A stretch of 64,000 nt of DNA, taken from the NCBI GenBank assembly GCA_002729495.1, contig PBYE01000093.1, forward strand, positions 62,001 through 126,000, given 5' to 3'. This DNA is from Chromatiales bacterium (GTDB taxonomy: Bacteria; Pseudomonadota; Gammaproteobacteria; Steroidobacterales; GCA-2729495). Position numbers and translations under genes: made by a program. The notes under the pieces were generated by a model that did no database searches, was not told the origin of the DNA, and saw only the letters and a list, made by a program, of their open reading frames with translations. Below are positions 21,584 to 30,100 of this stretch, piece by piece; the stretch's first letter is position 1, and every line of letters starts with the position of its first letter.

Positions 21584-22942
21584 TTAACGCGTGCTGAACC
21601 CGGGTACGATGCCCTCGTTGATCCGAAAACTCAGCTTGAAGAGGCGAAAGAAGCTGAAATGGCCTCCCGGCCTGCCTTCCTGGAAACGGCCGTTGATTGC
21701 GAGCGACTGCCCGCCAAACAGATACTTGAACGCATACAGCAGGGATCCCGATGTCACATGTATATCGCACTCGCCCTTGCCCGCTTCAACAGCATGCAGG
21801 CCCGTCGTGAGCCCGAAGCGAAAGGCCTGCTCGTGGTCGTTCAGAAAAATAGTGGTATCCGGCACTCGCGGGAATATTGCGGCAAGAGCCAGTCGCAATG
21901 CCCGATGCCAGCGCGGGTAGTTACCGTTTCGGTGGTCTTCATCGCACTGCAGCCGGGCAATATATGACCTTAGAGCGCGCGGAGGAGCATGCTTGGCCAG
22001 CTTGGCCTGGAATGACACACATGCCGCCTGGAGTTCATCGATCGCCACCGGTTTGTCGGACGAAAAGCTTCCCGGGTCCTTGCTGCCCACAACTGCATAG
22101 TCTGCAACGTAACGCTCGATAGCGGATTCGGAGTCATGCTCTGTTCCGGGCTGCCAAACATCTCCGGGATACATGACGATGGGTTCGGCCACGGTTTCCG
22201 TGGCGATATAATCGCGCACATTGTCGATGCGGCTGGCATCATGGTTGAGATAAAAATTATCACGATGGCAGAACCAGACGAAACTGGCGAATGGTATGAG
22301 GTAGTCAGCCTTCACGGTATTCGTCTGTAACTGGACTTCCTCCAGCTTTTCCTTTACGTAAGCCAGGCGTCCTGCAACATCATCCACATTGCCCTGCCAG
22401 CTCGCGTAGGAAAACTGGGTGAGTAACACATCGACCTTGCCGGCGACAGCGGCTATTTCTTCGGCATCCTCTGCGAGCACAACGTCGCTATCATTCAGGT
22501 TGAGTATGGTCGCATCAGGCGTTTTGACGCACAGCCATGAATCCGCACTCCCCCAGCCGTCTTCCTGCGCCTTGCAGTAAAGTTCTACATCCGGGGCCAG
22601 TGTTTCCCAACAACCCTGGCGCAATTCACGCACGTCAGCAAAACCGAGCTTCCGACAGTATTCCACAATTTTCTTATCACGGGTTTGCTGGTACAGCACC
22701 GTAATATTCTGCAGATGTTCCTGCGGAATACTTTTCAGCGAAGGGATATGGAAGTGATCCGAGTGTTCGTGGGAAAACCAGATATGGGTAATACGGCCAA
22801 AATCGTCAGGCTGAAAACGGCTTTCCGACAGCAGGGCCCAGCCGTCATCGAAGGCACGGCCGATTATCCATGGATCGCACAGAATCCTGCATGTGCCGGT
22901 ATCAATAACCACTGATGCGTGATTAACAAATTCTATTTGCAT
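21584..22942 (-). CDS. Metallo-beta-lactamase fold hydrolase, substrate unknown
   Basis: The 452-residue product starts MQIEFVNHASVVIDTG at 22942; in-frame codons extend further upstream without a good ribosome site. The metal motif ITHIWFSHEHSDHFHIPSL (HxHxDH) defines the MBL fold, of the UlaG/CMP-sialate hydroxylase-like kind that begins with a short beta-strand and NHAS. Later blocks (LNLNDSDVV, LLTQFSYASWQGN, YLIPFASFVWFCHRDNFYLN) fit such enzymes. A C-terminal part of about 130 residues resembles an SCP-2-like lipid-binding fold only in length and position (weak). It is convergent with rhlB. Confidence 0.7.
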   Translation of the reverse strand: MQIEFVNHASVVIDTGTCRILCDPWIIGRAFDDGWALLSESRFQPDDFGRITHIWFSHEHSDHFHIPSLKSIPQEHLQNITVLYQQTRDKKIVEYCRKLGFADVRELRQGCWETLAPDVELYCKAQEDGWGSADSWLCVKTPDATILNLNDSDVVLAEDAEEIAAVAGKVDVLLTQFSYASWQGNVDDVAGRLAYVKEKLEEVQLQTNTVKADYLIPFASFVWFCHRDNFYLNHDASRIDNVRDYIATETVAEPIVMYPGDVWQPGTEHDSESAIERYVADYAVVGSKDPGSFSSDKPVAIDELQAACVSFQAKLAKHAPPRALRSYIARLQCDEDHRNGNYPRWHRALRLALAAIFPRVPDTTIFLNDHEQAFRFGLTTGLHAVEAGKGECDIHVTSGSLLYAFKYLFGGQSLAINGRFQEGRPGGHFSFFRLFKLSFRINEGIVPGFSTR

Positions 22943-23104
22943 TAAGCTAGTACCCCAATTTTCTTTTTTTCCTAGCATCCGGCCGGCTGCATGACCGAGA
23001 CCGTTTTTCGAAGGCCCACATTCTAAGACGTAAATCGCCACAGTAACGCCAACTGCTTAACATTAATGAAGTCAGCCGAATGCCAAAACTTATGTCTAGT
23101 AGCT

Positions 23105-23764
23105 TCAGAGCCATTCGGCAATGCTGTCGATACTTGGGTGCCGACCGGTATCCCGCCCGGGCATACGCGAATCAGGACACCGTATCCCGATTACGCTCCC
23201 TATGCCAAAAGCCGCTGCCGCATCAAGTACGGCCTGGCTGTCATCGACAAAAAGAGCAGCGGCAGGATCGAAACCCAGGCCTGCCTGCAGGCGCTCCCAA
23301 AATACCCTTTTCTCCTTCGGTGCCCCGATATCATGCGAGCTGACAAATTCATCAATCCAGAGAGTTAGTCCGGCCACATCTTTTTTCATATTCAGGTTTT
23401 CCTGGTGCGCGTTAGTCACGAGCACCAGTCGCTTGCCGCTGTCTCTAGCCATTTGCAGAAACTCCCGCGCCCCGGGCAGGAAGCGAATGCGCTGGCTGCT
23501 TGCCGTTTTAAGCTCGACGAGATCCAGCTCCAGTTGCCGACCCCAGAAATCGAGACAATACCAGTCGAGCGTACCTTCCTTATCCGCGTAGAGTTCGAAT
23601 ACGTGCTCCCGCGCTCGCCCCTCCGTTATGTTGCGCCGGCGAGCAATTACGCGGGGTATCAGTTCCCGCCAGAAATAATTGTCGAAGGCCAGGTCGAGCA
23701 GTGTGCCATCCATGTCCAATAGGATGGTGTCGAAACGGGACCATGGCCTGGTCTGGATATTCAC
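23105..23764 (-). CDS. yrfG: HAD-family nucleotidase (YrfG-like GMP/IMP 5'-nucleotidase)
   Basis: The 219-residue product has the HAD motifs LLDMDGTLLDLAFDNYFW (nucleophile Asp), VLVTNAHQENL (motif II), a Lys in GAPKEKRVFWERL and FVDDSQAVLDAAAAFG (motif IV). The DLAFDNYFW extension is characteristic of YrfG, which dephosphorylates GMP and IMP. It is divergent from cysQ, near which yrfG often lies. Confidence 0.88.
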   Translation of the reverse strand: MNIQTRPWSRFDTILLDMDGTLLDLAFDNYFWRELIPRVIARRRNITEGRAREHVFELYADKEGTLDWYCLDFWGRQLELDLVELKTASSQRIRFLPGAREFLQMARDSGKRLVLVTNAHQENLNMKKDVAGLTLWIDEFVSSHDIGAPKEKRVFWERLQAGLGFDPAAALFVDDSQAVLDAAAAFGIGSVIGIRCPDSRMPGRDTGRHPSIDSIAEWL

Positions 23765-23836
23765 TTTGATATTCTAACTTCACCTATACTTGCGCACCCG
23801 CTCAGACCAGGCGGCCCAACACGAACGGAAGCAATA

Positions 23837-24640
23837 ATGAACGCAGAACCAGGCAAGCTGATCCAGCCGGTAATCGATATTGCCGCCCGTGCCGGCGAGC
23901 ACATACTCGAAATCTACAACACCGATTTCGCAGTTGAAACCAAGGATGACAAATCCCCGTTGACGGCCGCCGACAAGGCATCACATGAATCCATAGTAGA
24001 GGCTCTGCAGGAACTTACTCCGAACATACCGGTACTCTCCGAAGAATCGGCGGCTATTAGCTGGGAAGAGCGCTCCTCGTGGGCAGAGTACTGGCTGATC
24101 GATCCACTCGACGGCACCAGGGAATTCATCAAACGTAATGGCGAATTCACGGTCAACATTGCGCTGATACAGGGGAATACCGCCATGATGGGTGTCGTCT
24201 ATGTCCCGGTAAGCGGGCACTGTTTTTACGGCTACCAGGGTGGTGGCGCCTTCGAAACAAATGCTGCAGGCGACACCCGGACGATACACGTGACCGCGGA
24301 AGCTCAGAAGCCGCTGCGCGTAGTCGGCAGTCGCTCACACCGCGGTGCATCACTGGACGCCTGGCTCGAAAATGTCGGCGATCACGTGATGGTACCCATG
24401 GGCAGTTCGCTGAAAATCTGCCTCGTAGCAAGCGGCGAAGCCGACATCTACCCACGCCTTGGGCTGACCTCCGAGTGGGACACGGCCGCCGCCCAGGCAG
24501 TGGTCGAATGTGCCGGTGGTAAAGTTATCCAGCTGGACGGACAGCCGCTTATGTATAACGCCAAGGAAGATATCCTGAATCCCTTTTTCCTTGTTTTTGG
24601 CGACCAGGGCCACGACTGGACGAGCTACCTGGAAGAATAG
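23837..24640 (+). CDS. cysQ: 3'(2'),5'-bisphosphate nucleotidase CysQ
   Basis: The 267-residue lithium-sensitive, Mg-dependent phosphatase removes the 3'-phosphate from PAP formed during sulfate assimilation. Motifs are SPLTAADKASHE, PVLSEESAAISW, WLIDPLDGTREFIKRNGEFT (metal site) and the C-terminal WDTAAAQAVVECAGGKV. The length is normal for CysQ. It is divergent from yrfG. Confidence 0.95.
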   Translation: MNAEPGKLIQPVIDIAARAGEHILEIYNTDFAVETKDDKSPLTAADKASHESIVEALQELTPNIPVLSEESAAISWEERSSWAEYWLIDPLDGTREFIKRNGEFTVNIALIQGNTAMMGVVYVPVSGHCFYGYQGGGAFETNAAGDTRTIHVTAEAQKPLRVVGSRSHRGASLDAWLENVGDHVMVPMGSSLKICLVASGEADIYPRLGLTSEWDTAAAQAVVECAGGKVIQLDGQPLMYNAKEDILNPFFLVFGDQGHDWTSYLEE

Positions 24641-24773
24641 TGACGCGGGACACTGACCCGGCTAGGCAGTCCTGCTAGAATAGTCGCTGAACCTGTCCTG
24701 AATCAGGACCCGAGCCGACACAAACAAAATAATGCCGGTTCGCATGCATACCAAGAAGCATCTGAAACCATAT

Positions 24774-24989
24774 ATGTCTACCAACATAGAAACGCAGGCT
24801 TTTGGCAATCGTGCTCGCCTGAAAGAATTACGGGTAGCCCACCGGGATCTCGACATCGCTATTTCTGAGCTCGTGCATAAGCACGATACAGACCAGCTGC
24901 GGATCAGGCGTCTTAAGAAGCGGAAGCTGCTTCTGAAGGACATGATCGTGCAGCTCGAGAGCGAGTTAATTCCGGATTTAAATGCTTGA
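24774..24989 (+). CDS. DUF465 (YdcH-like) small coiled-coil protein
   Basis: The 71-residue product (MSTNIETQAFGNRARLKELR onward) carries the DUF465 pattern: HRDLDIAISELVHKHDTDQL followed by RIRRLKKRKLLLKDMIVQLE, a basic coiled coil. An upstream in-frame ATG at 24732 would add 14 basic residues. Neither start has a strong ribosome site. The family is widespread and of unknown function. Confidence 0.8.
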   Translation: MSTNIETQAFGNRARLKELRVAHRDLDIAISELVHKHDTDQLRIRRLKKRKLLLKDMIVQLESELIPDLNA

Positions 24990-25025
24990 GTGCCCCGGGC
25001 GCTACCGCACTCGACACCCCATCCC

Positions 25026-25172
25026 TGTAGGAGCGGCTTCAGCCGCAAACCCTCGATTTTGCTAATCCCGCCGGTCGCGGAAAAGGTATCCGATGTGGGC
25101 CCGAACCAATTGCGGTGGCAATCACTACTTCGCTTAGGGGCTGTGGGTTCGCGGCTGAAGCCGCTCCTACAG
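25026..25172. repeat. REPIN: inverted pair of REP elements
   Basis: A forward copy at 25026-25052 (TGTAGGAGCGGCTTCAGCCG then CAAACC) faces an inverted copy at 25146-25172 (GGTTCGCGGCTGAAGCCGCT then CCTACAG), about 93 bases apart. These are the best matches to the consensus in the window. It opens a roughly 900-base stretch without a convincing gene (24990-25892). Confidence 0.88.
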
Positions 25173-25352
25173 CGATATCGATCGATTGTCGGCAAAACTT
25201 ACATTACCGGTTTTTCCCTAAGTTGTTGTTTGTTATCGGTATCAGCATCTCGTTCGTGACGCCCATCACATAATGTTCTCAGGCGACTGTCGCGAAGTTT
25301 GACAAAAAGGCGTTTCGTGGCTTTTTCAGATTAATCGCACGATTGAACGACC

Positions 25353-25374
25353 GCGGTCCGACCGCAGTTTTTTT
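25353..25374 (+). terminator. Weak terminator-like hairpin
   Basis: GCGGT / ACCGC around CCG, then AG and seven T. The stem is only five base pairs, so this is tentative. It could end transcription from the DUF465 side. Confidence 0.35.
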
Positions 25375-25404
25375 GTGACCCGGTTCACGCTTTTTTCACG
25401 GTTT

Positions 25405-25646
25405 GGAGACTTATGTCATGTAGATGGGGATTCGCGACCAGGTTGGCATGGGACGTGCAACTAATACTGCGAATGCAACAACATTCAACCCATACAACCC
25501 ATACAACCCATACAACCCAATAACAATAAGAATTGCTCGTCGCAGCACAACAACAAAGAGTCGCAACGACTCAAACTAACAAAGCGGCTACAGGCGAGAT
25601 TACAACTTTCCGCGCCCATCCAACCGCCCTTCGGGGCGGTTTTTTA
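25405..25646 (+). other. Candidate small transcript with 9-base tandem repeat and small overlapping reading frames
   Basis: Between a GGAG at 25405 and the strong terminator at 25623-25646 lie three 9-base units AACCCATAC plus a partial fourth (25487-25518) and a GAGTCG/CGACTC hairpin (25558-25572). Two short frames cross the repeat: ATG 25413 to 25523 (36 codons, GGAG four bases upstream, ending in repeated His-Thr-Thr) and ATG 25424 to 25579 (51 codons, containing Asn-Pro-Tyr three times). Either a small peptide gene or a small RNA would fit; nothing proves either. Confidence 0.35.
25623..25646 (+). terminator. Strong rho-independent terminator with UUCG tetraloop
   Basis: ACCGCCC (25623-25629), TTCG loop, GGGCGGT (25634-25640), then a run of T. 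An optimal stem and tetraloop. No annotated gene ends just upstream, which suggests an unrecognised transcript. Confidence 0.9.
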
Positions 25647-25654
25647 TTGACGAC

Positions 25655-25858
25655 AGAATTCCAGTCCTCGCGAAGCAGGGCTGGAATTCTAGCGTCGGAA
25701 ATAACACTGGGGGAGCACAGCTCCCTCAGTATTTATTGGATGACGGCCGAAATCCAGACGGCAGAAATACGCCTGGAATTCGAATGCCGGAATTTATGCC
25801 GGGAAAGCACTGCTTTTTCAAAGCCTGTAAGCAGCAGCCTCAGGCTCCAGTGCTTTCC
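25655..25858. repeat. Cluster of three perfect or near-perfect hairpins
   Basis: Hairpin 1: AGAATTCCAG / CTGGAATTCT (25655-25690). Hairpin 2: ACTGGGGGAGC / GCTCCCTCAGT with one mismatch (25706-25730). Hairpin 3: GGAAAGCACTG (25802-25812) / CAGTGCTTTCC (25848-25858), with a nested GCCTG/CAGGC pair. The GGAATTC motif recurs near 25775. No coding frame was convincing. Unknown purpose; possibly structured RNA or relics of small mobile repeats. Confidence 0.55.
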
Positions 25859-25892
25859 GGCCACAGAAAGATGGCTGGAAAGATCATCCTCC

Positions 25893-26114
25893 CTACTCTG
25901 CCTCCTCCATCCTCTTGTTCAACTCCTCGTTGCGACTATTAGCGATATCCTCGACAGTTCTCGCCTTGTCCATCGTGCCCACCATCGGATCGAACACGCC
26001 CTCTTCTTCCTCGGCGGCTTCAACGGTTTCGCTGTCGCTTGCCGACTCCGGGCTCCCGCACGCACCAAGTAACAGAGCACTTACACCCAGTGCCAGGTAA
26101 TTCAACTTACGCAT
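25893..26114 (-). CDS. Small lipoprotein
   Basis: The 73-residue product starts at the ATG at 26114. It has a lipoprotein signal peptide (YLALGVSALLLGAC, lipobox LGAC with the lipidated Cys near residue 19), an acidic Ser/Glu-rich linker and a short helical tail (DKARTVEDIANSRNEELNKR). Ser-free and Asp-free residues after the Cys (Gly) suggest outer-membrane sorting (inference). Its start overlaps the end of the alpha/beta-hydrolase gene, so the two are probably co-transcribed. Function unknown. Confidence 0.8.
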   Translation of the reverse strand: MRKLNYLALGVSALLLGACGSPESASDSETVEAAEEEEGVFDPMVGTMDKARTVEDIANSRNEELNKRMEEAE

Positions 26115-26628
26115 CACTCATCTCCTTCTCGATCATCGCGAGAAAACCCAAAAAGTAGCGTCCTATATTGTCCAGTGCAGCGGTCAGCCGGTGGTCGCTG
26201 TCAACCAGTATGACGCTTGCACCGCCTTCTTCCCCGAAGCACAGGCTGTTCTGCCACGGGACAACGTCATCGTGCCAGCCATGAACTATCGTTACCGGAC
26301 ATTCCGGGCATGCAGGCGTGTGCGACTCGTAACCCTGCATATAAAAAGCTGGCGCCATCAGGAACAGGCCCAAAGGTTTTGCATCTGCTGCTGCTGCGGT
26401 GGCGACATGCCCGCCCATGCTGCTACCAACGAACACGTAGGGGTCCGACCTGTCCCTGCACCAGTCAACAAGCTTGTTAACGCGGTCTTGTGGATCGTCC
26501 ATGCCCTGGTAATCGATAGACTCGACACTCCAGCCCGCCTCTTTCGCCAACTCCGCCAGCGCGTTGATCTTGGTACCCCACGGGCCACTTTCCTGGCCGT
26601 GCGAAAAACAAACGGTGCGCCCGGTCAT
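26107..26628 (-). CDS. Alpha/beta-hydrolase fold protein (YqiA/RBBP9-like size)
   Basis: The 173-residue product has the order of a small serine hydrolase: TVCFSHGQESGPWGTK at the oxyanion strand, the nucleophile elbow FVGSSMGGHVATAAA, an acid in VTIVHGWHDDVVPW and a histidine in LVDSDHRLTAAL. It resembles small esterases/thioesterases such as YqiA, but the substrate cannot be named. It lies 11 bases after the alkyltransferase-like gene and overlaps the lipoprotein gene. Confidence 0.8.
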   Translation of the reverse strand: MTGRTVCFSHGQESGPWGTKINALAELAKEAGWSVESIDYQGMDDPQDRVNKLVDWCRDRSDPYVFVGSSMGGHVATAAAADAKPLGLFLMAPAFYMQGYESHTPACPECPVTIVHGWHDDVVPWQNSLCFGEEGGASVILVDSDHRLTAALDNIGRYFLGFLAMIEKEMSDA

Positions 26629-26639
26629 CGCTTGACTTT

Positions 26640-27011
26640 TTATCCCTGCTGGCGCGGGTCGTGCAGCATGCCCGGGCCCCAGACCAGTTCATCAAGTGTA
26701 GGATCCCAGCGGTACTTATCCATGTCGAGCTGCCCGTCGTACACTTCGATGCCTTCCGCCTCCAGCAATTCGACCTGGCGTTTGAAACCGGCTCTGCTGC
26801 GCGGGATGGCGATCTTGCCCTGCGCATTCACAATCCTGTGCCACGGCAGTTCCATCTCGCGCGGCGCCGTGCCCACGGCGCGTCCGACCATGCGGGCCCC
26901 TCGCCGCGGCAAGCCAGCCAGCTTTGCAATTTGTCCGTAGCTGGCCACCTGCCCCTCGGGGATCAGGGCGGCCTGCTCCCAGATTTTCCGGTAACTGTCT
27001 CCCGTAGCCAT
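26640..27011 (-). CDS. Alkyltransferase-like protein (ATL, YbaZ/Atl1 type)
   Basis: The 123-residue product is the DNA-binding domain of O6-alkylguanine-DNA alkyltransferases (IPEGQVASYGQIAKLAGLP, ARMVGRAVGTAP). The catalytic PCHR motif reads PWHRIV, so the reactive cysteine is replaced by tryptophan. ATL proteins bind O6-alkylguanine without repairing it and hand the lesion to nucleotide excision repair (known from Atl1, TTHA1564 and E. coli YbaZ). The tail is longer than the minimal domain and acidic/aromatic (YDGQLDMDKYRWDPTLDELV). Confidence 0.92.
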   Translation of the reverse strand: MATGDSYRKIWEQAALIPEGQVASYGQIAKLAGLPRRGARMVGRAVGTAPREMELPWHRIVNAQGKIAIPRSRAGFKRQVELLEAEGIEVYDGQLDMDKYRWDPTLDELVWGPGMLHDPRQQG

Positions 27012-27116
27012 GTGCGCAGTTTAGCTGAGCCTGCCTGCCAATATCAGACCGGCTGCCGGCTCCTGGCGCCACTGCAATACAATGCGCTTCTTCAAAGCAT
27101 CGTTTGCGCATACACC

Positions 27117-30100
27117 ATGCAGGACAAAGGCTGGCAATTCTGGATCGACCGCGGCGGCACCTTTACCGATGTCATCGGCCGGAACCCCGAGGGTAGCCTG
27201 CACAGCCTGAAGCTCCTGTCCGTTAATCCCGGGCAATACGCAGATGCAGCGGCGGAAGGCATCTATCGTGTGTTATCCGCCCACGATGAAGGCGCAAAGG
27301 TCGATGAAATACGCATGGGGACAACGGTCGCGACCAATGCATTGCTGGAGCAGTCCGGCGCCGCCACCGGCCTGCTGATCACCAAAGGCTTTGGCGATGC
27401 ACTGCGTATCGGTTATCAGAACCGTCCGGATATTTTTGCGTTGAATATACGGCGACCGGAACCCTTGTACACGCAAGTTGCCGAGGCTGACGAACGAGTT
27501 GATGCAAACGGCAGGACACTCATTACGCTCGATGAAGGGGAGGTACGTGCAAGCTTTCACGCGTGGCGTGAGCAGGGTATCGAAGCAGTGGCTATTTGCT
27601 TCATGCACGCATGGCGCAATCCCATTCACGAACAGCTCGCCATGCGTATTGCGGAGGAAACCGGTTTCGCACAGGTTTCGGCATCCCATGAAGTCAGCCC
27701 GCTCGTAAAAATCATCAGCCGGGCAAGTACCACTGTCGCAGATGCCTACCTGTCACCCGTACTAAGCAATTACGTGCAAAGCTTTCAGTCGGCGCTTGCG
27801 GAGCACGGCATCAGTTGCCCGCAGATTCTGTTCATGCAGAGTAACGGCGGTCTCGTGAGCGCCGATCGCCTGCGCGGCAAAGACAGCATTTTGTCCGGCC
27901 CGGCCGGCGGTGTCGTGGGTATGGCCGCCGCCGGACAAGAGGCAGGGTTTTCGCGACTGATTGGTTTTGATATGGGTGGCACCTCAACCGACGTGTCCGT
28001 GTATGACGGTGAAGCAGAACTCAGCAGTGAAACGCTGGTAAACGGCATTTATCTGCGCAGCCCGATGATCCGGATACATACCATTGCGGCGGGTGGTGGA
28101 TCGATTCTGGAATTCACTTCCGGGAGATTCCAGGTAGGCCCGCGTTCGGCCGGCGCGGATCCGGGTCCTATGTGTTATGGACGGTGCGGGCCACTGACAG
28201 TTACCGATGCCAATTTACTGCTCGGCAGAATTCAACCGGATTTTTTCCCACATGTGTTCGGGCCGGATGCTGATCAGCCGCTTTATACAGAATGTATCAG
28301 CAAGGCCTTCGGCGAACTCGCGGCGAGCGAAGATAGCGCACAGAAATCACCCGAGCATGTCGCCGCCGGTTTCCTGCGTATCGCCGTCGAAAATATGGCG
28401 AATGCACTCAGCCATATTTCTATTCAACGCGGACTTAACCCCGCCGACTACACCCTTTGTTGTTTTGGTGGCGCAGGAGGACAGCACGCGTGCCAGGTCG
28501 CTGACTGTCTCGGTATCCGGCAGGTACTGATCGACCCGCTTGCAGGCGTATTGTCAGCCTGGGGTATGGGTATGGCTCCGCTGCGAAGCTACAGGCAAAG
28601 TGCTGTCGATCAGCCTTTAAGCCAGGCGACACTCGATGTGCTTGGTAAAAAACAATCCGCCCTGCTCGATAACTGCCGCGGTGAGCTCATGAAACAGGGT
28701 GTAACGGATGACGCGATTACGACTAACGCATGGTGTGAACTCAAGGTTAAGGGCAGTGACACAACGTTAACTGTACAGCTTGGATCAACTGCGCAAATGC
28801 AAGCAAGGTTTGCCGGGACACATAAGGCGCGCTTTGGCTTTTTACCGGACAAACCCGAACTGATCGTCGAATCCCTGCGTGTTGAGGCCGAGTCCGTTAG
28901 CTCCGCTGCGCAGAATCATCAGCATGAGCGTCAGCCGACGTCAGCTGCCGAACCCGTTGCCAAAGCCCGGCTGTATACCGACGAGCGCTGGACAACCGTG
29001 CCCGTGTACGCGCGTGAGCGATTACCCGGTGGCACGCGATTGTCCGGGCCTGCGATTATTTCCGAGGCAATCGGCACAACGGTACTTGAGAAAGGCTGGG
29101 AGCTGGAGGTAAATAAATCGCTACAGTTGGTGCTGACCCGGGGTACGCAAGCCGCCCGACACGAGGAAGTCAGATTACAGGCCGATCCGATCATGCTGGA
29201 AGTTTTCAGTAACCAGTTCATGCACGTGGCAGAGGAAATGGGTGCCGTGCTGCAGAACACAGCCAGTTCGGTCAACATCAAGGAACGGCTGGATTTTTCC
29301 TGCGCCGTTTTCAGCGCCGCCGGCGACCTGATCGCCAATGCACCGCATATACCGGTACACCTTGGGTCCATGGATGACAGCGTTAAAGCGGTGCTTGCAG
29401 AACATGCGGGCACCCTCGCCGAGGGTGATGTGTTTCTTACAAATGCTCCCTATAACGGCGGCACGCATCTGCCCGACATCACGGCAATTTCGCCGGTGGT
29501 CAGTGAGTCAGGGCAGTTGCTGTTTGTCGTGGCGGCGCGTGCGCATCACGCCGACATCGGGGGCATCACCCCCGGGTCGATGCCTCCCCGAAGCAGTCAT
29601 ATAGATGAAGAGGGCGTGTTGTTCGACAACTTCAGGGTCGTCGGAAAAACCGGTTTCCTGGTTTCCGAACTGGAAGATGCGTTGACCGGTGCAAGTTGGC
29701 CGGCCCGCAACCCGGCGCAAAATATTGCCGATATCAAGGCACAGATTGCGGCTAACGAACGCGGCCGACAAATGCTCCTGGGAATGATCGAACGCTATGG
29801 CCGGGAAACGGTTGCGGCCTACATGGAGCATGTGCAGGACAATGCTGAAGAGTCTGTACGCCAGGTCATATCGAAGCTTGGTGAAGGGTCGTTCGTATAC
29901 CCCTTCGACAATGGCCAGCAAATTAGCGTTACGGTTTCGATCGACAAGGACGCCCGCTCGGCGCGCATCGATTTCACCGGCACGTCAGCCGCGGCCGATA
30001 ACAACCTGAATGCGCCGGCCAGCGTTTGCCAGGCTGCTGTCATGTATGTATTCCGGACGCTGGTGCAATCCGGCATACCACTCAATGCCGGATGCCGCAG

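Noticed and set aside
24662-25195. A 177-codon minus-strand frame over the DUF465 gene and the REPIN
   Set aside because: Open only because REP sequences lack stops in this frame; antisense to a recognisable gene.
25487-25518. Short tandem repeat considered as a CRISPR start
   Set aside because: The units are nine bases with no spacers; no cas genes are present.
25533-26072. A 179-codon frame on the plus strand
   Set aside because: It covers the UUCG terminator, three hairpins and the antisense of the lipoprotein gene, and the residue pattern is not protein-like.
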